From positions 5,747,501-5,811,500 of the forward strand of contig NZ_CP130630.1 in NCBI RefSeq assembly GCF_030551255.1: 64,000 bases of DNA, in the 5' to 3' direction. Within the stretch, counting starts at the first letter, position 1. Every line of letters starts with the position of its first letter. The notes beneath the pieces were generated by a model, which had not been told where the DNA came from, made no database searches, and saw nothing but the letters and a program-made list of their open reading frames with translations. This document shows, piece after piece, positions 1 through 9,454 of the stretch. The position numbers and the translations under genes are program-made. This stretch comes from Streptomyces sp. NL15-2K. GTDB lineage: Bacteria > Actinomycetota > Actinomycetes > Streptomycetales > Streptomycetaceae.

Positions 1-791
1 GCCGGAAGCTCGGGCAACACATGGTCGGCGAGCCCGGTGTCGACCAGCAGCGCCAGACCCTTGCGTGGATGCGCGGACAGGATCAGCTTGTTCAGCTCGT
101 CCCGCACCCGCTCCGCCGAGACGATCTCGATGCGCCCGGCCATTTCCTCCATGGCCGTGACGACCTCGGGAGCCACCTCGAAGTCGAGCTGGGCCCCGAA
201 GCGCGCGGCCCGCATCATCCGCAGCGGATCGTCCGAGAAGGACTCCTCGGGAGTGCCCGGGGTACGCAGAACACGCGCCGCGAGGTCGTCGAGCCCGCCG
301 TGGGGGTCGATGAACACCTTCTCCGGCAGTGCGACGGCCATCGCGTTCACGGTGAAGTCGCGCCGGACGAGGTCCTCCTCGATGGAGTCGCCGTACGACA
401 CCTCGGGCTTGCGCGAGGTCCGGTCGTATGCCTCCGACCGGTAGGTGGTGACCTCGATCTGAAAGCGCCGATCAGTGTCTCCGACGCGGGCATCCTTCTG
501 GGCCCCGACCGTGCCGAAGGCGATCCCGACATCCCACACGGCGTCCGCCCAGGGACGCACGATCTTCAGTACGTCCTCGGGGCGGGCATCGGTCGTGAAG
601 TCCAGATCGTTGCCGAGCCGGCCCAGCAACGCGTCCCTGACCGAGCCGCCGACCAGGGCGAGTGAGAACCCGGCCTCCTGGAAGCGGCGGGCGAGGTCGT
701 CGGCGACAGGGGCGATCCGCAGCAGCTCACTCACCGCGCGCTGCTGCACCTGACTGAGGGCACTGGCGTTGTCTTCGTTGGCGTTCGGCAC
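1..791 (-). CDS. pcnA: CCA tRNA nucleotidyltransferase, C-terminal part outside window
   Basis: This gene adds or repairs the 3' CCA of tRNAs in the cytoplasm. About 263 N-terminal residues are visible; the rest, with the expected HD domain, lies left of position 1. The class II nucleotidyltransferase head is clear: GGSVRD at residues 48-53 and the metal-binding DLD at 62-64, followed by the conserved RRDFTVNAMA stretch. The GTG at 791 gives the N-terminus MPNANED; an upstream ATG at about 835 is in another frame. The gene is divergent from the DUF6049-murJ operon, with 268 bp between the starts. Mycobacteria also have pcnA at this place near murJ. The family call is secure and the start is likely. 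Confidence 0.9.
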   Translation of the reverse strand, partial: MPNANEDNASALSQVQQRAVSELLRIAPVADDLARRFQEAGFSLALVGGSVRDALLGRLGNDLDFTTDARPEDVLKIVRPWADAVWDVGIAFGTVGAQKDARVGDTDRRFQIEVTTYRSEAYDRTSRKPEVSYGDSIEEDLVRRDFTVNAMAVALPEKVFIDPHGGLDDLAARVLRTPGTPEESFSDDPLRMMRAARFGAQLDFEVAPEVVTAMEEMAGRIEIVSAERVRDELNKLILSAHPRKGLALLVDTGLADHVLPELP

Positions 792-1059
792 AACAGAAGA
801 GGGTACGTGGCCCGGACGACCGCGAGCTCCTCCATTAAACGGGCACAGACTCTCCACCCCCACCTGTACGGGGTCGGCCCGTGAGACGCACGCCGGCGTC
901 CCCTTCTATACGTGCACATTAGGGACAGCACAGCAGGGTCCTCCGATCTTGCTCCGATCTCGTGGAGCAGTCCGCGGCACTTCCCCTCAGCGCGCATCGT
1001 TACCATGCGTGGACGCACATTCCGACGACCACTGACGACGACGAGGGACGGGCGAGCGC

Positions 1060-3444
1060 GTGGCCGAGGCGGCAGACTTCCAGGGGACGAGTGCCTCACC
1101 TGCCCGCCGCTGGCTGCGGCGCACCGGAGCACTGCTCGCTGGGCTGCCCCTCCTGGCCGGACTGTGCCAGCTGTCCGCCGCCCCGTCGGCGTACGCCACC
1201 GAACAGGCCTCCGCTCAGGCCGCCGACTCGGGCACGGTGTCCGTGGCCCTCGACACGCTGAGCCCCAGCGCCCCGGCGGACGGGGACACCCTGACCGTGT
1301 CGGGCACGGTCATCAACAACGGCAAGCAGACCGTCACGGACGCCCACGTCGGCCTGCGGGTCGGCCCCGAACTGAGCACTCGCTCGGCCATCGACCGCAC
1401 AGCCAAGGACAGCAGCGATCTCCAGGGCATCACCGGGTCGGAGGTCGGCGGCAAGTACGCCGAGAAGTTCGCCAAGCTGACCCCGGGCGTCGCCGAGCCC
1501 TTCTCTCTCTCGGTGCCGGTCGACGAGCTGGACCTCGGCGACAGTGGGGTCTACCAGTTCGCCGTCTCACTCTCCGGCGAGACATCCGCGCAGCCGTGGG
1601 AGCAGGTGCTCGGCGTCCAGCGGACGTTCCTGCCGTGGCAGTCGGGCGAGGCCGACACGAAGACGAGGACGACGTATCTGTGGCCCCTGATCTCAACCGT
1701 CCACATGACGGCGGAGACAGGGTCGAACGAACAGCAGACGCCGGTCTTCCTCAACGACGACCTGGCCAAGGAGATCTCCCCGGGCGGCCGCCTCGACCAG
1801 ATGTTGTCGCTGGGCAAGAACCTCGACGTCACCTGGGTGATCGACCCGGACCTGCTGGCCTCCGTCGACGCGATGACCCGTCCCTACCAGGTCAGGACGG
1901 GCGGCACCACCAGGGCGGGCACCTATCAGACGGTCGCCAAGCAGTGGCTCGCCGAGTTGCAGCAGGCGGTGCAGGACAAGGAGGTCGTCGCCCTTCCCTT
2001 CGCCGACCCGGATCTCGCCTCCCTCGCCCACAACGGCACGAGCGTCACCGGCTCGCTGAGCCACCTCAAGGAAGCCACCGACGTCATCGCCAACACGGTG
2101 GAGCCGATCCTCCACGTGAAACCGACCACAGACTTCGCCTGGCCCGTGAACGGCGCCGTCGACCCGTCGATCGTCAAGGTCGCCACCTCGGCCGGTGCCG
2201 ACAAGGTGATCGCACGCAGCGACAGCCTCCAGGAGACGGGCGGTCTGCCGTACACGCCCTCCGCGGCGCGTCCCATCGGGGGCGGCACCACGGCGGTCGT
2301 CGCGGACGCACGGCTGTCGACGGCCTTCCAGGGCGACCTGACGAAGGCCTCCGCCACCACGCTCGCGGTCCAGCGGTTCCTGGCCCAGAGCCTCACCCTG
2401 AACCTCCAGACGAACAGGCAACGCAGCATCGTCGTCGCCCCGCAGCGCACGCCGACGGCGAGCCAGGCCCAGGCGATGGCCGAAGCGCTGACGGTCCTTC
2501 AGAGCGGCGACTGGTCCGAGTCCCAGGAGCTCACGGCGGCCGCCACCGCCAAGCCGGACCCGGCAGCCACCACGAAGGTGCCCTCGAGGTCCGCCTACCC
2601 CTCCTCGCTGCGTAAGCAGGAGCTGCCTCGGTCGGCGTTCGCGCAGATCGCCACCACGCAGGAGAAGCTCGACAACTTCAAGGTGGTCCTCAGCGACCAG
2701 TCCCGAGTGGTGACCCCCTTCGGACGGGCCATGAACCGCGAGATGTCCACGTCGTGGCGCGGTCGCGCCACCGACGCGACAGGCTTCCGCGGAGACGTCG
2801 AGGCATACCTCGACGAGCTGACCGACCAGGTCAAGCTGATCAAGAAGTCAGAGACCAAGCTCTCCGGCCGCAGCGCCACGGTCCCGGTGACCGTGCAGAA
2901 CAACCTGGTGCAGGGCGTTGACCACCTCGTGCTGCGGCTCACCTCGCTGAGCCCGAAACGACTCGAGATCGGCGGCGATGCCTACACCGAGCAGCGCGTC
3001 GAGGTCTCCGGCAGCCGCAGCCAGACGGTGAAGTTCACCACGACGGCCAACGCCAACGGCCGGGCGACCGTCGTCGCCCAGCTGTACACGGAGGACGGCC
3101 AGGCCTACGGCGCTCCCGTCACCTTCGACGTGAAGGTCACCGAGTTCACGGCCACCGTGATGCTCGTCATCGGCGGCGGGGTCCTGCTGCTGGTCCTCGC
3201 CGGCTTCCGGATGTACACACAGCGCAAACGCGCGGCCGCCCGCGAGGCCGAGGAAGAGAGCCTCGACGAGGCGGACGAGGCCGTGAGCGGCCCGGAGAAC
3301 CTCGACAGCGCCGAAGACCGTCTCAAGGAGGAGTCGGGCACCCGGCCCGGGGCAGACGACCCGGAGCAGCCGAGTGACCCGCCAGCGGACACCGCAGCGG
3401 AAAGCGCAGACCCATCCGGCACGGGTGAGAGAGTGGACCGTTGA
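1060..3444 (+). CDS. DUF6049 family secreted membrane-anchored protein
   Basis: This protein of 794 residues has an N-terminal signal peptide (twin-Arg-containing basic stretch, hydrophobic residues about 23-40, probable cleavage after AYA near residue 46). A large extracytoplasmic region follows, then one membrane segment near residues 697-718 and a short acidic cytoplasmic tail. It sits 44 nt upstream of murJ on the same strand, the position of Rv3909 in mycobacteria, so a role in envelope assembly is an inference from context. No catalytic motif was recognised. The GTG at 1060 was chosen because it directly precedes the signal peptide; the sequence before it is not protein-like. Confidence 0.85.
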   Translation: MAEAADFQGTSASPARRWLRRTGALLAGLPLLAGLCQLSAAPSAYATEQASAQAADSGTVSVALDTLSPSAPADGDTLTVSGTVINNGKQTVTDAHVGLRVGPELSTRSAIDRTAKDSSDLQGITGSEVGGKYAEKFAKLTPGVAEPFSLSVPVDELDLGDSGVYQFAVSLSGETSAQPWEQVLGVQRTFLPWQSGEADTKTRTTYLWPLISTVHMTAETGSNEQQTPVFLNDDLAKEISPGGRLDQMLSLGKNLDVTWVIDPDLLASVDAMTRPYQVRTGGTTRAGTYQTVAKQWLAELQQAVQDKEVVALPFADPDLASLAHNGTSVTGSLSHLKEATDVIANTVEPILHVKPTTDFAWPVNGAVDPSIVKVATSAGADKVIARSDSLQETGGLPYTPSAARPIGGGTTAVVADARLSTAFQGDLTKASATTLAVQRFLAQSLTLNLQTNRQRSIVVAPQRTPTASQAQAMAEALTVLQSGDWSESQELTAAATAKPDPAATTKVPSRSAYPSSLRKQELPRSAFAQIATTQEKLDNFKVVLSDQSRVVTPFGRAMNREMSTSWRGRATDATGFRGDVEAYLDELTDQVKLIKKSETKLSGRSATVPVTVQNNLVQGVDHLVLRLTSLSPKRLEIGGDAYTEQRVEVSGSRSQTVKFTTTANANGRATVVAQLYTEDGQAYGAPVTFDVKVTEFTATVMLVIGGGVLLLVLAGFRMYTQRKRAAAREAEEESLDEADEAVSGPENLDSAEDRLKEESGTRPGADDPEQPSDPPADTAAESADPSGTGERVDR

Positions 3445-3488
3445 GGATGTCGTGGCCGGTGGGCCCGGGACGATGAGGTGGGGTAACC

Positions 3489-5759
3489 ATGAACGCGCCG
3501 TACGACGGTGACCGCGGCCAGGCCGCGGGCAGCTCAGGCCACCCCGAAGGCCCGCCGCCCGAGCACGGCCAGGTGCCGCCGCAGCCTCCCGCGGACATGT
3601 ACCTCCAGGACGCCTACGACCAGGACCCCTACCGGGCCCAGGACCTCTATGCCCAGGACCCGGTCGCCGAGGCGCTCTACGACCGTTCCGCGCACCCACC
3701 TCCGCATCCGGGCACGTATCAGCCGCAGCAGCCGCTCTACGCCCAGCCACCCCAGTCGCCGTACGCCCCCGATCCGCACGTGTGGGCGCAGACCCCGGCG
3801 CCCGAGCCGGAGGGCCCGACCCAATACCTGCCGTACGGCGACGACCCGCGCACCACCCAGTTCGTGGGCGTCGACGACCTCGTGACCCAGGCCGGCGAGG
3901 AGCGCCACGAACCGGACGCCTTCGCGCACCTCTTCCGGGACCAGCAGCAGAGCAGCGGGCACCCGAACTACGAGCCCCCGTCCGTGCCCAACCCGTCCCC
4001 GGCACCACACGCGCACCAGTACCCGGGGGCGACACCTCCTGCCGGAGGCCAGTACCCGGCCTCGACGCCGGCCTACGCCGCCGAAGCCGCCGCACCGGCG
4101 CCCGCACCAGCCCCCGCCGCCAAGAAGGCCGGGCGGGCCACAGGTCTGCTGAAGTCGAGCGCCGTGATGGCGGCGGGCACGATGGTCTCCCGCCTCACCG
4201 GCTTCATCCGCTCCGCGCTGATCGTGTCAGCACTGGGCCTCGGCTTCCTCGGCGACTCCTTCCAGGTCGCGTACCAGCTGCCGACAATGATCTACATCCT
4301 GACCGTCGGTGGCGGCCTCAACTCCGTCTTCGTGCCGCAGCTCGTGCGCGCCATGAAGGAGGACGAGGACGGCGGCGAGGCGTATGCCAACCGCCTGCTG
4401 ACCCTCGTGATGGTGGCCCTGGCTGCCCTCACCGGGCTCGCGATGTTCGCCGCGCCGCTCCTGGTCCGCATGCTGGCGAACCCGGTCGCCAACAACCCCG
4501 CGGCCAACGAGGTCGCCGTCACCTTTACCCGTTACTTCCTGCCCTCGATCTTCTTCATGGGCATCCACGTGGTCATGGGGCAGATCCTCAACGCCCGCGG
4601 GAAGTTCGGCGCGATGATGTGGACCCCGGTCCTGAACAACATCGTCATCATCGTGACGCTCGGCATGTTCCTCTGGGTGTACGGCACTGCGGCGGACTCC
4701 GGCATGGAGGTCACCAACATTCCTCCGGAGGGCCAGCGTCTCCTCGGTATCGGCATCCTGCTCGGCCTCGTCGTACAGGCCCTAGCCATGATCCCTTACC
4801 TCCGCGAGACCGGGTTCCGGATGCGGCTTCGCTTCGACTGGAAGGGCCATGGCCTGGGCAAGGCGGTGACGCTCGCCAAGTGGACCATCCTGTTCGTCCT
4901 CGCCAACCAGGCCGGCGCGCTCGTTGTCACCCAGCTGTCCACCGCCTCCGGTAAGGCCTCGCCCGTCGACGGCACCGGCTTCGCCGCCTACGCCAACGCC
5001 CAGCTGATCTGGGGCCTGCCGCAGGCCATCATCACCGTCTCCCTGATGGCCGCCCTGCTGCCGCGCATCTCGCGCTCGGCGGCCGAGGGCGACGCCGGCG
5101 CCATCCGCGACGACATCTCCCAGGGCCTCAGGACGACGGCCGTCGCGATCGTGCCCATCGCCTTCGGCTTCGTGTCGCTCGGCATCCCGATGTGCACGCT
5201 GATCTTCGGTTCCTCGGGCACAAGCGAGGCCACGAATATGGGGTACATGCTGATGGCCTTCGGCCTCGGCCTGATCCCCTACTCCGTCCAGTACGTCGTC
5301 CTGCGTGCGTTCTACGCGTACGAGGACACCCGGACCCCCTTCTACAACACGGTCATCGTCGCAGCCGTCAACGCCGCCGCCTCCGCCGCCTGTTACTTCG
5401 TGCTCCCGCCCCGCTGGGCCGTGGTCGGCATGGCCGCCTCGTACGGCCTCGCCTACGCGATCGGCGTCGGTGTCGCCTGGAACCGGCTGCGCAAGCGGCT
5501 GGGTGGAGACCTGGACGGCAAGCGCGTCCTGCGGACATACGCCAGGCTCGGCATCGCCTCGGTACCTGCGGCGCTGATCAGCGGGGTGGCCGTCTACGGC
5601 GTCGGGCACTCGCTCGGCCAAGGTGCCGTCGGCTCCTTCGCGGCCCTGATCGCCGGCGGGGCGGTCCTGCTCGGGATCTTCTTCGTCGCCGCCCGGCGTA
5701 TGCGCATCGAGGAGTTGAACTCACTGGTCGGCATGGTCCGCGGGCGCCTGGGGCGCTGA
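3489..5759 (+). CDS. murJ: MurJ-type lipid II flippase (MviN)
   Basis: This is a MATE/MOP-superfamily flippase that moves lipid II across the cytoplasmic membrane for peptidoglycan synthesis. It has 756 residues. The first ~215 are a cytoplasmic Pro/Gln/Tyr-rich tail that is unusual for MurJ but common in actinobacteria. The membrane core then begins with the typical stretch SSAVMAAGTMVSRLTGFIRS and continues through about 14 hydrophobic segments. The ATG at 3489 follows a purine-rich GAGGTGGGG ribosome site. Unlike the mycobacterial MviN protein, the kinase-like domain is not fused here; it is encoded by the next gene (start 5879). Confidence 0.93.
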   Translation: MNAPYDGDRGQAAGSSGHPEGPPPEHGQVPPQPPADMYLQDAYDQDPYRAQDLYAQDPVAEALYDRSAHPPPHPGTYQPQQPLYAQPPQSPYAPDPHVWAQTPAPEPEGPTQYLPYGDDPRTTQFVGVDDLVTQAGEERHEPDAFAHLFRDQQQSSGHPNYEPPSVPNPSPAPHAHQYPGATPPAGGQYPASTPAYAAEAAAPAPAPAPAAKKAGRATGLLKSSAVMAAGTMVSRLTGFIRSALIVSALGLGFLGDSFQVAYQLPTMIYILTVGGGLNSVFVPQLVRAMKEDEDGGEAYANRLLTLVMVALAALTGLAMFAAPLLVRMLANPVANNPAANEVAVTFTRYFLPSIFFMGIHVVMGQILNARGKFGAMMWTPVLNNIVIIVTLGMFLWVYGTAADSGMEVTNIPPEGQRLLGIGILLGLVVQALAMIPYLRETGFRMRLRFDWKGHGLGKAVTLAKWTILFVLANQAGALVVTQLSTASGKASPVDGTGFAAYANAQLIWGLPQAIITVSLMAALLPRISRSAAEGDAGAIRDDISQGLRTTAVAIVPIAFGFVSLGIPMCTLIFGSSGTSEATNMGYMLMAFGLGLIPYSVQYVVLRAFYAYEDTRTPFYNTVIVAAVNAAASAACYFVLPPRWAVVGMAASYGLAYAIGVGVAWNRLRKRLGGDLDGKRVLRTYARLGIASVPAALISGVAVYGVGHSLGQGAVGSFAALIAGGAVLLGIFFVAARRMRIEELNSLVGMVRGRLGR

Positions 5760-5878
5760 GGCGGGGGTATGCGCACAACCATCGTCCGCCACTGTGTGTC
5801 GTGCATAGCGGCGGACTGTGGGCACAATTGGTTTCGGCGTCGCACGGCGCGCAACGGATGGGGAGGCAGGGAACGACG

Positions 5879-7600
5879 GTGGCGGAACGGAGCACGGCTG
5901 CCGTCGACGTGGCAGACAACAGCGGCGACGAGCCGCTGACCGCCAAGGCGGACCAGTCCACGGCCGACGGGGTGGCCAAGAACCGGGAGCGGGACACGGA
6001 AGACGTCGAGGCACAGGGGAGTGGCGGGACCGAGGGTCCCGGAAAGACCTCACCACCCGAGCTGCACAGCGGTCACAAGCTCGCCAGACGCTATCGCCTC
6101 GAGGAGTGCGTCACCCGTCTGGACGGATTCAGCAGCTGGCGTGCTGTGGACGAGAAACTCCGTCGCGCCGTCGGCGTCCACATCCTGCCCGCGGACCACA
6201 CACGGGCCCGTTCCGTGCTGGCCGCGGCCCGCTCCTCCGCGCTGCTCGGCGACCCCCGCTTCGTCCAGGTCCTGGACGCCGTCGAGGAGAACGACCTCGT
6301 CTACGTCGTCCACGAGTGGCTGCCCGACGCCACCGAACTGACCACGCTCCTGGCCTCCGGTCCGCTGGAGGTGTACGACGCCTACCAGATGGTCAGCCAG
6401 ATCTCCTCCGCCATGGCCGCCGCGCACCGCGAGGGCCTCGCACATCTGCGCCTGAACCCGAACGCCGTCCTGCGCACCTCGAGCGGCCAGTGGCGCATCC
6501 GCGGTCTCGCCGTGAACGCAGCTCTGCGCGGCGTCGGCTCCGACACACCGCAGCGCACGGACACGGAGGCGATCGGCGCCCTGCTGTACGCGGCGCTCAC
6601 TCAGCGCTGGCCCTACGAGAGCGACGCCTACGGCCTGTCCGGCCTGCCCAAGGACGTCGGCCTCATCGCCCCCGACCAGGTTCGCGCCGGCGTCCACCGC
6701 GGGCTGTCCGAGCTCTCCATGCGCGCGCTCGCCAACGACGGTGCGACCGCCTCCCGCCACGAGTCCCCGTGCACCACGCCCGAGGAACTGGTGAAGGCGA
6801 TCGCCGAGATGCCCCGCATCCGCCCGCCGGAGCCGGCGTTCACCGCACCGCCCGACTACCAGCGCACGACTTACCAGCAGGGCACCTACGGCCGAGGGGC
6901 ACAGCACCCGGGCGCCACCCGGCCGGTACCGCCCCCGCCGCCCCCGCTGCAGAGCCGCACCGGCAAGGCGTTGAAGTGGGCCGTCTCCGGCCTCCTCATC
7001 GCCGCGCTGGGTCTCGGCAGCTGGCAGTTGGCGGACGCGCTCATGGAGCAGGGCAACAAGTCGGACGACACCGGCAACACACAGACGACCGACGGGAACG
7101 ACAAGAACAGCACGGCACCCAAGCCGGTCAAGACGCTCAGCATCCAGGACGCCCAGGAGTACGTGGCCAAGGGCGATGCCCAGCACCCGGGCGACGTCGG
7201 CAAGACGTACGACGGCAACAGCTCGACGTACTGGAAGACCAGCACGTTCGTGGAGGGTCCGGCCCTCGCCCCGTACAAGCCGGGTGTGGGCATCGTCTAT
7301 GACCTGGGTTCGGCGCAGGAGGTATCCACCGCGAGCATCGGGCTGCGCTACGCCGGTGATCACACGACGGCCAAGCTGTACGCTTCCGACTCGCTGACCC
7401 CGTCCTCGCTGGACTCGATGCAGGAGATCGGCGCGGTTACGACGAGTGGTGCGAACGCCAAGGTGAAGGTCACCAAGTCGGTGAAGACGCGTTACGTGCT
7501 CGTGTGGCTGACTGCTGTGCCGTACTCGGGCGACGACCCGAGTACGTACAGCGACGCCGGCTACAAGCAGGCCATTACCGACGTGAAGTTCACAGGCTGA
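5879..7600 (+). CDS. membrane pseudokinase with discoidin-like exported domain
   Basis: This 573-residue protein has a kinase-fold cytoplasmic domain at about residues 65-310, a Pro-rich linker, one membrane segment at about 366-384, and an extracytoplasmic domain resembling F5/8-type (discoidin) carbohydrate-binding modules (about 418-573). Key kinase residues are missing. The VAIK lysine region reads VGVHIL (98-103), the HRD loop reads HLRLNPNAVL, and no DFG is seen, so it is probably not an active kinase. The domain order matches the C-terminal half of mycobacterial MviN, whose pseudokinase binds FhaA. The GTG at 5879 was preferred over the in-frame ATG at 5858 because GGAGGCAGGGA lies at ribosome-site distance before it. 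Confidence 0.85.
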   Translation: MAERSTAAVDVADNSGDEPLTAKADQSTADGVAKNRERDTEDVEAQGSGGTEGPGKTSPPELHSGHKLARRYRLEECVTRLDGFSSWRAVDEKLRRAVGVHILPADHTRARSVLAAARSSALLGDPRFVQVLDAVEENDLVYVVHEWLPDATELTTLLASGPLEVYDAYQMVSQISSAMAAAHREGLAHLRLNPNAVLRTSSGQWRIRGLAVNAALRGVGSDTPQRTDTEAIGALLYAALTQRWPYESDAYGLSGLPKDVGLIAPDQVRAGVHRGLSELSMRALANDGATASRHESPCTTPEELVKAIAEMPRIRPPEPAFTAPPDYQRTTYQQGTYGRGAQHPGATRPVPPPPPPLQSRTGKALKWAVSGLLIAALGLGSWQLADALMEQGNKSDDTGNTQTTDGNDKNSTAPKPVKTLSIQDAQEYVAKGDAQHPGDVGKTYDGNSSTYWKTSTFVEGPALAPYKPGVGIVYDLGSAQEVSTASIGLRYAGDHTTAKLYASDSLTPSSLDSMQEIGAVTTSGANAKVKVTKSVKTRYVLVWLTAVPYSGDDPSTYSDAGYKQAITDVKFTG

Positions 7601-7625
7601 GGGGTCATCAAGGGGAGGGGGTCAG

Positions 7626-8351
7626 ATGGCAGATGGCACCGAGTACGGCGACACGAGCGATCAGGACCTCCTGGCCCGCCATGTAGAGGGCGACCCCGAA
7701 GCCTTCGGTGAGCTCGTGCGGCGGCACCGTGATCGGCTGTGGGCTGTCGCCCTGCGGACGCTGGGGGACCGGGAGGAGGCCGCTGACGCCGTTCAGGACG
7801 CTCTCGTCTCGGCGTACCGGGCCGCCCACACTTTCCGCGGCCAGTCGGCCGTCACGACGTGGCTGCACCGGATCACGGTGAACGCCTGCCTCGACCGGGC
7901 CCGCAAGGCGGCCTCCCGCAAGACGTCGCCGGTCGACGACACCGAGCGCCTGGAGCAGTTGCTGGAGCCGCACGAGTCCGCCTCGGCGCCCGCGGAGCGC
8001 AATGACCTCCACCGCCAGCTCCTGGAAGCGCTCGGCACGCTGCCGCCCGACCAACGGGCTGCCCTCGTCCTGGTGGACATGCAGGGCTACCCGGTAGCGG
8101 AAGCCGCCCGCGTGCTCGATGTGCCGACCGGGACGGTGAAGAGTCGCTGTGCCCGCGGCAGGGCCAGACTCCTGCCCCTCCTCACCCATCTGCGGCCGGA
8201 AAATGCCAGTGGCGGCAGAGAAACGGACGGGGGGCGGAACCGGACGCAGGGGACATCCGTCCCACCCGCAGCGGAGCCGCGTCCAGCGGGTCCGGCCGGC
8301 ACAGGACCAAGCGATTCAGCTGCAGTGAAGGGCGGAGGTGGGCGAGCGTGA
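7626..8351 (+). CDS. sigM: ECF RNA polymerase sigma factor, SigM-like
   Basis: This group 4 (ECF) sigma factor has 241 residues. Region 2 spans about residues 11-95, including the DREEAADAVQDALVSAYR segment; region 4 spans about 130-185 with the helix-turn-helix VAEAARVLDVPTGTVKSR. About 50 extra, poorly structured residues follow. It starts 25 nt after the pseudokinase gene behind AAGGGGAGGGGG and overlaps the anti-sigma gene by 4 nt (GTGA), so the two are translationally coupled. The order murJ, sigM, anti-sigma, trxB, trxA equals that of mycobacterial sigM. The name follows that locus; a different Streptomyces sigma factor is also called SigM. Confidence 0.88.
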   Translation: MADGTEYGDTSDQDLLARHVEGDPEAFGELVRRHRDRLWAVALRTLGDREEAADAVQDALVSAYRAAHTFRGQSAVTTWLHRITVNACLDRARKAASRKTSPVDDTERLEQLLEPHESASAPAERNDLHRQLLEALGTLPPDQRAALVLVDMQGYPVAEAARVLDVPTGTVKSRCARGRARLLPLLTHLRPENASGGRETDGGRNRTQGTSVPPAAEPRPAGPAGTGPSDSAAVKGGGGRA

Positions 8352-9286
8352 CATCCACGACAGACACGGCCGGGCACCCGGACGTCGCGGAGATCTCCGA
8401 CCTCACCGAGGGCCTGCTCCCTCCGTCGCGAACCGCGGACGTGCGACGGCATCTGGCCGAGTGCGAGCTCTGTGCGGACGTCTACGCGTCACTGGAGGAA
8501 ATCCGGGGACTGCTCGGGACGCTGCCGGGTCCGTCGCGCATGCCCGCCGATGTCGCGGGCCGCATCGATGCCGCCCTCGCCGCGGAAGCCCTGCTGCATG
8601 CCAGGGATGCGCAGGCGCCCATCGGCGCCACCGTCCCGTCCCTGTCCGACCCGTCCGACACAGAGCCGGGTGACAGCGCGCATGTTTCACGTGAAACGTC
8701 GGCGACAGCGGACCGTCCCTCAGGGCATGCCCGTACCTCGACCACCGGTCCTGGACGCAAGGAGCGCAAGAGGGGCAGCAGGCGAAGGGCGGCCGTCCTG
8801 GGCACCGTGTTCACGGTTGCCGCCCTGGGATTGGGTTCCGTACTGCTGTCCTCGCTGAACGACAGCCAGTCCTCCGGCCCCGAGGCACACGGCAAGCAGT
8901 CCACCGCTGCGGACACCTTCTCCGAGAACAACTTGGAGACTCAGGTCACCGATCTCCTCGCCAAGGACAAAAGCACGGAGAGCGGATCAAGTGGGTCCCG
9001 CACTCCGCACAGCCTGGGCACGGAGTCCCTCCCCAGCAGCGACGGTCCCAAGATCCTCCAGGACACCACCGTCCCCGACTGCGTGCAGAAGGGCATCGGC
9101 CGCAGCGACTCGGCCCTCGCAACCGAGCGCGGGACCTACAAGGGGACGGATGCCCTGCTCGTCGTGCTGCCCGACGCGCCCGACGGCACCCGGGTCACGG
9201 CCTACATCATGGATACGGCCTGTGTGGCCGACCCCTCGGCCGGCACGGCCAAGGTGCTGCTGAAGAAGTCCTACACACAGCCCTGA
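8348..9286 (+). CDS. zinc-finger-type anti-sigma factor, single-pass membrane protein
   Basis: This 312-residue protein is the likely inhibitor of the sigma factor encoded just upstream. Its N-terminal cytoplasmic domain carries H35-x3-C39-x2-C42, the core of the ZAS anti-sigma motif. One membrane segment lies near residues 148-168, and the remaining ~140 residues would be outside the cell. The GTG start at 8348 overlaps the sigM stop. A perfect parS palindrome (8684-8697) lies inside the gene and is read as the residues VSRET (113-117), just before the membrane segment, so the protein tolerates a segregation site in its linker. What it senses is not visible. Confidence 0.82.
   Translation: MTSTTDTAGHPDVAEISDLTEGLLPPSRTADVRRHLAECELCADVYASLEEIRGLLGTLPGPSRMPADVAGRIDAALAAEALLHARDAQAPIGATVPSLSDPSDTEPGDSAHVSRETSATADRPSGHARTSTTGPGRKERKRGSRRRAAVLGTVFTVAALGLGSVLLSSLNDSQSSGPEAHGKQSTAADTFSENNLETQVTDLLAKDKSTESGSSGSRTPHSLGTESLPSSDGPKILQDTTVPDCVQKGIGRSDSALATERGTYKGTDALLVVLPDAPDGTRVTAYIMDTACVADPSAGTAKVLLKKSYTQP
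8684..8697. promoter_or_regulatory. parS: parS site, perfect, inside the anti-sigma gene
   Basis: The 14-bp palindrome GTTTCACGTGAAAC is the ParB-binding consensus. It lies within codons that read VSRET. Confidence 0.92.
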
Positions 9287-9454
9287 GCGCGCAGGCTTCG
9301 TCTTTGTCCCACGTGGTATCTCGTACGGGGTCGCGTCTCCGTGTGCCCGGACACAGCGGGAATGCGCGCCCCTTAGGATCCGTTGGGTGGGGTGAGAGTT
9401 CCGAAAGGGCTCCCACCGGTCCGACGACGTAGTCCAGAGACGAGGAATCAAGCC

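Noticed and set aside
5192..5878. N-terminal extension of the pseudokinase frame
   Set aside because: It overlaps the end of murJ in another frame and is not protein-like; a good ribosome site precedes GTG 5879.
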